A stretch of 17,938 nucleotides of DNA, from NCBI GenBank assembly GCA_045654025.1, contig JAZOMO010000036.1, forward strand, positions 1 through 17,938. The letters run 5' to 3'. Source of the stretch: Scatosoma sp045654025. GTDB lineage: Bacteria > Bacillota > Clostridia > Christensenellales > Borkfalkiaceae. The notes beneath the pieces are model-generated. The model worked only from the letters and a program-made list of their open reading frames with translations. It did not search any database and had not been told where the DNA came from. The translations under genes and the position numbers were made by a program. How positions within the stretch are numbered: position 1 is the stretch's first letter; every line of letters begins with the position of its first letter. Positions 14,255 through 17,938 of this stretch are shown in pieces.

Positions 14255-14953
14255 ATGTTTGAATGGTTGTGGGCGCTTTTAGGTCGTCTTGTCTTTTTTA
14301 CGGGCGCAATCGTGGGGAAAAACTCCTATCCAAAGCCGCTGACGAAGGAAGAAGAGGAAAAATGGCTTTCCTTAATGGAAAAAGGGGATAAAAACGCGAA
14401 GGAAACGCTGATTAAGCACAATATGCGTTTAGTTGCGCATATCGCCAAGAAATATTCTGGGGTGGCGGAGTCTGACGACTTAATTTCGGTGGGCAGCATC
14501 GGGCTTATCAAGGCAATTTCCACCTACAAGGCGGGGAAGGGCACAACCCTTTCGACGTACACGGCGCGGTGCATCGAAAACGAGATTTTGATGATGCTGC
14601 GCGCAAACAAAAAGCATCGAAACACCTTATCCCTCTCCGATCCAATCGGGGTGGATAAGGACGGCAACGAGCTGACCTTTCTCGACCTACTCTTCGAAGA
14701 AGAGGACTGCGTATTCGGGCAGGTAGAGCGCGCAATGGTCGGCGAACGATTGCTCAAAGAGCTGAAGGCGGTCTTATCCGAGAGGGAATTTAGCGTAATC
14801 TGCCTGCGATTTGGGTTAAAAAACGGCGTACCGATGCCACAAAGAGAGGTAGCGCAGCTACTTAAAATCTCCCGTTCGTACATTTCACGGATTGAAAAGA
14901 AGGCGATAGAAAAGCTACGGCAACACCTTAAGAGGGAAGATTACTACGACTAA
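14255..14953 (+). CDS. sigK: Sporulation sigma factor sigma-K precursor
   Basis: Late mother-cell sigma factor of endospore formation, 232 residues. The hydrophobic N-terminus (FEWLWALLGRLVFFTGAIVG, residues 2-21) matches the membrane-targeting pro-sequence that SpoIVFB removes in Bacillus. It is followed by the family-typical NSYPKPLTKEEE. Region 2 is visible as HNMRLVAHIAKKY (55-67), DDLISVGSIGLIKAI (74-88) and the promoter-melting stretch TYTARCIENEILM (101-113). The SLSDPIGVDKDGNE segment (126-139) is characteristic of sigma-K and sigma-E. The region 4 helix-turn-helix is at about 195-215 (PQREVAQLLKISRSYISRIE). The gene is uninterrupted, so no skin-type element splits it here. AAGGGGTGG precedes the ATG at 14255, and a sigma-E-like promoter lies just upstream. 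Confidence 0.95.
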   Translation: MFEWLWALLGRLVFFTGAIVGKNSYPKPLTKEEEEKWLSLMEKGDKNAKETLIKHNMRLVAHIAKKYSGVAESDDLISVGSIGLIKAISTYKAGKGTTLSTYTARCIENEILMMLRANKKHRNTLSLSDPIGVDKDGNELTFLDLLFEEEDCVFGQVERAMVGERLLKELKAVLSEREFSVICLRFGLKNGVPMPQREVAQLLKISRSYISRIEKKAIEKLRQHLKREDYYD

Positions 14954-14960
14954 TCGTATC

Positions 14961-14999
14961 AAAAAACGCATCCAGGGCGGTGCGTTTTTCTCTTTTTTT
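14961..14999 (+). terminator. Terminator of sigK
   Basis: AAAAACGCA (14962-14970) and TGCGTTTTT (14981-14989) form a 9-bp stem with a 10-base loop, followed by CTCTTTTTTT. It starts 8 bases after the sigK stop codon. Confidence 0.87.
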
Positions 15000-15042
15000 G
15001 CAAAAAAACTGTAAAAATTTTCAAAAAATAGACGTTCTGGTG

Positions 15043-15071
15043 TTGAAAAAAATTTTTTTGTATGCTATACT
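15043..15071 (+). promoter_or_regulatory. Strong sigma-A-type promoter of the NifU-like/GGGtGRT operon
   Basis: TTGAAA (15043-15048), a 17-base spacer and TATACT (15066-15071) with an extended TGC in front. An A/T-rich stretch with A-tracts upstream (15001-15030) could act as an UP element. The start is predicted near 15078. Confidence 0.8.
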
Positions 15072-15074
15072 ATT

Positions 15075-15111
15075 GTCGGCGTTGTGTGAGATTTTCGAAA
15101 GTGACGCCAAC
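15075..15111 (+). other. Stem-loop at the 5' end of the operon leader
   Basis: GGCGT (15078-15082) pairs with ACGCC (15104-15108), extended by three G-U pairs on the inner side and G-C plus T-A outside. The loop contains the palindrome TTTCGAAA. With transcription starting near 15078 the hairpin would cap the 5' end of the message, a placement known to protect mRNAs. No known riboswitch was recognised. Confidence 0.5.
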
Positions 15112-15149
15112 TTAAACGATTGAAAATAATTATTTTGGAGGAATTTACA

Positions 15150-15860
15150 ATGACAATTTCGTCAGAAGTTCAAGAAATGTACTGCGTAGCAAAAGGCGCA
15201 GGCGTTGCTCGTCATGAAAACGCTCCGATTCCCGAAGAGGGCAAGTGGGTTCATGCGAAAGAGATTAAGGATATCAGCGGTTTCACTCATGGTATCGGTT
15301 GGTGCGCTCCTCAGCAGGGTGCATGTAAACTGTCTTTGAATATCAAGCAGGGTATCATTCAGGAAGCTTTGGTAGAAACCATCGGTTGTTCGGGTATGAC
15401 CCATTCGGCGGCTATGGCGGCAGAAATCCTGCCTGGCAAAACCCCTTTGGAAGCGTTGAACACCGACCTCGTTTGCGACGCAATCAACACGGCGATGAGA
15501 GAATTGTTCCTTCAAATCGTATACGGTAGATCGCAGTCTGCATTCTCCGACGACGGTCTTGTAATCGGCGCGGGCCTTGAAGACCTTGGTAAGGGTCACC
15601 GTTCGCAGGTTGGTACGATGTACTCCACCTTGCAGAAGGGTGTTAGATACTTGGAAATGGCAGAAGGCTACGTTACCCGTCTTGCTCTTGACAAGGACAA
15701 CGAAGTTATCGGTTACGAATTCGTTTCCCTTGGCAAGATGACCGACTTCATCAAGAAGGGTATGGAACCCAACGAAGCATACGCAAAGGCTATGGGTCAC
15801 TACGGTAGATTCACGGCTGAACAGGGCGCGGTGAAGTTCATCGACCCTCGTAAGGAATAA
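15150..15860 (+). CDS. NifU-like iron-sulfur cluster assembly scaffold-type protein
   Basis: A 236-residue protein related to the NifU/IscU N-terminal domain, of the kind found directly before GGGtGRT genes in Clostridia. Candidate cluster-binding cysteines are C52 and C59 (GWCAPQQGAC) and C80 (IGCSGMTHS). The middle contains an inserted AFSDDGLVIGAGLEDLGKGHRSQ-like region not typical of classic IscU, so the exact role is open. The ATG at 15150 is chosen because TTGGAGGA lies about 8 bases upstream; an in-frame codon at 15120 has no such site. Codons are strongly biased (GGT, GTT, AAG, TAC), and with the strong promoter this points to high expression. The GGGtGRT gene follows after 17 bases. 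No cysteine desulfurase is adjacent, so a standard Suf or Isc role cannot be assumed. Confidence 0.8.
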   Translation: MTISSEVQEMYCVAKGAGVARHENAPIPEEGKWVHAKEIKDISGFTHGIGWCAPQQGACKLSLNIKQGIIQEALVETIGCSGMTHSAAMAAEILPGKTPLEALNTDLVCDAINTAMRELFLQIVYGRSQSAFSDDGLVIGAGLEDLGKGHRSQVGTMYSTLQKGVRYLEMAEGYVTRLALDKDNEVIGYEFVSLGKMTDFIKKGMEPNEAYAKAMGHYGRFTAEQGAVKFIDPRKE

Positions 15861-15877
15861 TCAAGGAGGACAAGCAA

Positions 15878-16879
15878 ATGGCATTATTCGAAGGTTATGA
15901 AAGAAGAATTGATAAAATCAATGGCGTTTTGAAAGAATACGGCATCTCCTCCGTTGAAGAATGTAGAGATATCTGCCTTGCAAAGGGCGTAGATTGCGAT
16001 AAGATTGTCCGTGCTGGTCAGCCTATCTGCTTCGAAAACGCAGTTTGGGCATACACCGTAGGCAGCGCAATCGCTATCAAGAAGGGTTGCACGAAGGCAT
16101 CGGATGCTGCGGCTGCTATCGGTATCGGTTTGCAGGCTTTCTGTATCCCTGGTTCGGTTGCTCAGAACCGTTTGGTTGGTCTTGGCCACGGCAACTTGGG
16201 CGCAAAGCTCCTCTCCGATGAAACGGAATGCTTCTGCTTCTTGGCAGGTCACGAATCCTTCGCGGCAGCAGAAGGCGCAATTTCGATTGCACTCAACGCA
16301 AACAAGGTTAGAAAACAGCCCCTGCGCGTTATCCTGAACGGTCTTGGTAAGGATGCTGCTTATATCATCTCCCGTATCAACGGCTTCACCTTCGTTGAAA
16401 CGAAGTTCGATCCCGCAACCGAAACGGTAGCAGTGGTTTACGAAAAAGCATTCTCCGACGGCCCTCGCGCAAAGGTTAAGTGCTACGGTGCGGATTCCGT
16501 ACCCGAAGGCGTTGCAATCATGCGTCTTGAAAACGTTGGCGTTTCCATCACCGGTAACTCCACGAACCCCACCAGATTCCAACACCCCGTTGCAGGTACG
16601 TACAAGAAATGGTGCGTAGAAAACGGCGTAGAATACTTCTCCGTTGCTTCCGGTGGCGGTACGGGCAGAACGTTGCACCCCGACAACATGGCTGCAGGTC
16701 CTGCATCCTACGGTATGACGGATACGATGGGTCGTATGCACTCCGACGCGCAGTTTGCTGGTTCTTCGTCCGTTCCTGCTCACGTAGAAATGATGGGCTT
16801 GATCGGTGCTGGTAACAACCCCATGGTTGGTATGACGGTTGCTTGCGCAGTTGCGATCGAAGAAGCAATGAAAGCGTAA
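15878..16879 (+). CDS. GGGtGRT family protein
   Basis: Uncharacterised family named for its invariant motif, here GGGTGRT at residues 259-265, followed by LHPDNMAAGPASYGMTDTM. The protein has 333 residues, no signal peptide and no clear membrane helix, so it is cytosolic. Cysteines occur at several places in the N-terminal half (for example ECRDICLAKGVDCD and RAGQPICFENA), which suits a metal or cluster role but does not prove one. AAGGAGGA precedes the ATG at 15878. It sits 17 bases after the NifU-like gene, the usual partner in clostridial genomes, and shares its strong codon bias. The C-terminal part (GLIGAGNNPMVGMTVACAVAIEEA) is glycine and alanine rich, as in subunit-interface or nucleotide-binding segments. 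The function is unknown. Confidence 0.93.
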   Translation: MALFEGYERRIDKINGVLKEYGISSVEECRDICLAKGVDCDKIVRAGQPICFENAVWAYTVGSAIAIKKGCTKASDAAAAIGIGLQAFCIPGSVAQNRLVGLGHGNLGAKLLSDETECFCFLAGHESFAAAEGAISIALNANKVRKQPLRVILNGLGKDAAYIISRINGFTFVETKFDPATETVAVVYEKAFSDGPRAKVKCYGADSVPEGVAIMRLENVGVSITGNSTNPTRFQHPVAGTYKKWCVENGVEYFSVASGGGTGRTLHPDNMAAGPASYGMTDTMGRMHSDAQFAGSSSVPAHVEMMGLIGAGNNPMVGMTVACAVAIEEAMKA

Positions 16880-16910
16880 CGCTTTTCGCAGTTTAATCAA
16901 ATAAAATAGA

Positions 16911-16958
16911 TAGACACATCATTTGAGGAAATTCTCTCGTGATGTGTCTAATTTTTTT
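16911..16958 (+). terminator. Terminator of the GGGtGRT operon
   Basis: TAGACACATCA (16911-16921) and TGATGTGTCTA (16940-16950) form a perfect 11-bp stem; GAG and CTC inside the loop can add to it. A run of seven T follows at 16952-16958. Confidence 0.92.
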
Positions 16959-16970
16959 ACGTTCAAACGC

Positions 16971-16999
16971 TTGAAAATACGGTTAATTTGTGCTATAAT
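16971..16999 (+). promoter_or_regulatory. Sigma-A-type promoter of the SGNH hydrolase gene
   Basis: TTGAAA (16971-16976), a 17-base spacer and a perfect TATAAT (16994-16999) with extended TGC. The predicted start near 17006 gives a leader of about 20 bases and rules out an upstream in-frame start at 16988, which lies inside the promoter. Confidence 0.85.
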
Positions 17000-17026
17000 G
17001 CAGAAAACAATAAGAAGGTGACGTGT

Positions 17027-17734
17027 ATGCATCAAACAATCATAGAGTTGCAAAACGAATTAAGGGCAGGGAGAAACCTGCAAATCAAGCTTTTGGGCGA
17101 TTCAATTACGCACGGCGCAGGCGGAACGGGCTTTCAGCAGGACGGCGAGCCGATTGTAGAGAACTTTGCGCGAAATCCGCACGGCTTTTGCTGGGCGAAG
17201 CTCTTTAAGGAATATTTGGCTGAAAACTATTCTTGCACGGTCGTTAATAACGGTTGCACGGGCACGAAGATTGAATTTATTTTGCAGCATTTTGACACGC
17301 TCGTGGATGAAAACGACGATTTTGTCATCTGTATGATCGGTACGAACAATCGTCATCAATATTTTCGAGAGGGCGAAAAGCCGTCGCGTGAAATGTTTGG
17401 CGAAAGGTTTTACCAAAACGTACTGCAATTAAACGACAAGTTTACGAAACTTGGCAAAAGAGTCATCTTTATGGCGAATATCCCTGCCAGCGACAAGAAC
17501 GAACAAGACGGCGCTGAATTTTGGCGCATCTTACATATGTGCGACATTAACGCTATCTACAAGCGCGCGCAAGAAAAGGCGGGTTTTGCTTTGATTAGTC
17601 TGTATGATTTGTTCACCGATTATCTTGCAAAAAGCGGCGCGGACCTCAACGAATTTTTATTTGACGGCTTACACCCGAACGATGCGGGCTACAAGGCGAT
17701 GTTTGCGCTTTTAAAAGAGTATCTTGGCGTTTAA
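17027..17734 (+). CDS. SGNH/GDSL-family hydrolase
   Basis: Esterase or lipase-like hydrolase of 235 residues. Block I is LLGDSITHG, with S26 the nucleophile. Block II is NNGCTGT, whose Gly helps form the oxyanion hole; block III is GTNN; and block V is DGLHPND, with D213 and H216 completing the triad. There is no signal peptide, so it is cytosolic. AAGGTG precedes the ATG at 17027. It is transcribed alone from its own promoter. Similar proteins in gut Firmicutes act on acetylated sugars or acyl groups, but the substrate cannot be read from the sequence. It is unrelated in detail to the SASA-type esterase at 11316. Its TAA stop codon forms the first three bases of a tRNA-like minihelix, and no conventional T-run terminator follows. 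Confidence 0.9.
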   Translation: MHQTIIELQNELRAGRNLQIKLLGDSITHGAGGTGFQQDGEPIVENFARNPHGFCWAKLFKEYLAENYSCTVVNNGCTGTKIEFILQHFDTLVDENDDFVICMIGTNNRHQYFREGEKPSREMFGERFYQNVLQLNDKFTKLGKRVIFMANIPASDKNEQDGAEFWRILHMCDINAIYKRAQEKAGFALISLYDLFTDYLAKSGADLNEFLFDGLHPNDAGYKAMFALLKEYLGV

Positions 17735-17766
17735 CCTAGCGAGTTCGATTCTCGTTAGGTTAACCA
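17732..17766 (+). other. tRNA acceptor/T-arm minihelix-like element
   Basis: The bases fit the top half of a tRNA exactly. TAACCTA (17732-17738) pairs with TAGGTTA (17756-17762) as a 7-bp acceptor stem. GCGAG (17739-17743) pairs with CTCGT (17751-17755) as a 5-bp T stem with one G-U pair. The 7-base loop TTCGATT (17744-17750) carries the T-loop consensus. A discriminator A (17763) and CCA (17764-17766) follow. The D arm, anticodon arm and variable loop are absent, so it is not a functional decoding tRNA. It overlaps the stop codon of the hydrolase gene. No T-tract follows, which argues against a plain terminator. It may be a functional minihelix, a tRNA remnant or a chance hairpin. Confidence 0.6.
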
Positions 17767-17789
17767 AAACAATATAATCCGAACCAGCC

Positions 17790-17805
17790 CAAAAGGTGTC
17801 TTTTG
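17790..17805. other. Small inverted repeat
   Basis: CAAAAG and CTTTTG flank the tetraloop GTGT. It is short and A/T-rich, and may be a weak terminator element for either strand. It lies in the stretch after the last gene, where no larger coding region is seen. Confidence 0.3.
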
Positions 17806-17812
17806 AACGCTT

Positions 17813-17872
17813 TTATGGCTTGTCGTCATCATAATACTTTGGTATAATATCTTCCTTCGCACCAAAAATCAT
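17813..17872 (-). CDS. Possible 19-residue peptide with its start in a hairpin loop
   Basis: On the minus strand, ATG at 17872-17870 opens a frame for MIFGAKEDIIPKYYDDDKP, with a stop at 17815-17813. GGAAGGA lies 7 bases before the ATG, a good ribosome binding site. The site and the ATG fall in the loop of the hairpin at 17855-17900. A possible minus-strand promoter, TTGTAG and TATAAA 18 bases apart, lies near the window end. The peptide is acidic near its C-terminus and resembles nothing I know. Such a short frame can arise by chance. Confidence 0.25.
   Translation of the reverse strand: MIFGAKEDIIPKYYDDDKP
17820..17848 (+). promoter_or_regulatory. Possible sigma-A-type promoter reading out of the window
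   Basis: TTGTCG (17820-17825), a 17-base spacer and TATAAT (17843-17848) with TGG in front, an extended -10. The predicted start near 17855 coincides with the first base of the hairpin at 17855-17900. The gene it would serve lies beyond the window. It overlaps the minus-strand small frame. Confidence 0.5.
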
Positions 17873-17900
17873 TTCAAAATCCTTCCTTTTGGGTGCGAAG
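17855..17900. other. 13-bp inverted repeat near the window end
   Basis: CTTCGCACCAAAA (17855-17867) pairs with TTTTGGGTGCGAAG (17887-17900), with one bulged G, around a loop of about 19 bases. On the plus strand it would form the 5' end of a transcript; on the minus strand its loop would hold a ribosome binding site and ATG. It could be a regulatory leader structure or a small repeat element. Confidence 0.5.
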
Positions 17901-17938
17901 CAATTTTATAGCGAGCAAATTTCGTCTTCTACAAGGCG

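Noticed and set aside
14255..14953. Skin-type element in sigK
   Set aside because: The reading frame is continuous from the pro-sequence to the region 4 helix-turn-helix, so no insertion is present here.
16871..16885. Small hairpin AAAGCG/CGCTTT across the GGGtGRT stop codon
   Set aside because: It has six pairs with a tiny loop, and a much stronger terminator lies at 16911-16958.
15884..16900. 338-residue minus-strand frame opposite the GGGtGRT gene
   Set aside because: The plus strand encodes a recognised conserved protein with a strong ribosome binding site; the opposite frame has no motif and follows from codon bias.
16988..17026. Upstream in-frame start of the SGNH hydrolase
   Set aside because: It lies inside the promoter, before the predicted transcription start; ATG 17027 has AAGGTG upstream.
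1..17938. CRISPR array, insertion sequence, prophage or full tRNA gene
   Set aside because: No regularly spaced repeats, transposase, integrase or phage genes, and no complete cloverleaf were seen; only the tRNA-like minihelix near 17732 has tRNA features.

Overview
The window looks like a chromosomal segment of a spore-forming clostridial-type Firmicute, probably an uncultured gut lineage. Support for this: an intact sigma-K gene, strong AGGAGG-type ribosome binding sites, a lipoprotein-anchored sugar ABC importer, the clostridial NifU-like/GGGtGRT gene pair, and compact intergenic regions with Rho-independent terminators. Species cannot be named from the sequence.

Layout. Positions 1-498 hold the C-terminal end of a larger, probably secreted protein. 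From 662 to 7938 runs a same-strand cluster: sugar-binding lipoprotein, two ABC permeases, a PIG-L/LmbE deacetylase, a divergent NagB-like protein, a PfkB sugar kinase and a class II aldolase. It closes with a clear terminator at 7971-8006. A new sigma-A-type promoter (8029-8057) starts a second transcript with a cytoplasmic CapA-like metallophosphatase, an unassigned TIM-barrel glycoside-hydrolase-like protein and a sialate-O-acetylesterase-like SGNH esterase. This ends at a bidirectional terminator (12112-12142) shared with the convergent pyruvate kinase gene. Divergent from pyk is rnpB (RNase P RNA, 13671-14061). Then follow sigK behind a sigma-E-like promoter, a strongly expressed NifU-like plus GGGtGRT pair, and a monocistronic SGNH hydrolase.

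How the genes may work together. The importer should bring in an oligosaccharide or glycoside. The cytoplasmic hydrolase, the O-acetylesterase and the N-deacetylase would strip it, and the NagB-like protein, PfkB kinase and aldolase would take the sugar to C3 units that feed glycolysis, with pyk next door. No ATPase is encoded, so a shared MsmK-type ATPase elsewhere is implied. The NagB-like protein has Met where the family has a catalytic Asp and a degenerate phosphate loop, so the pathway is probably not standard GlcNAc or GalNAc catabolism. The substrate is unknown.

The most unusual single signal is at 17732-17766. Overlapping the stop codon of the last gene is a perfect tRNA-type acceptor/T-arm minihelix: 7-bp acceptor stem, 5-bp T stem, TTCGATT loop and 3' ACCA, with the D arm, anticodon arm and variable region absent.
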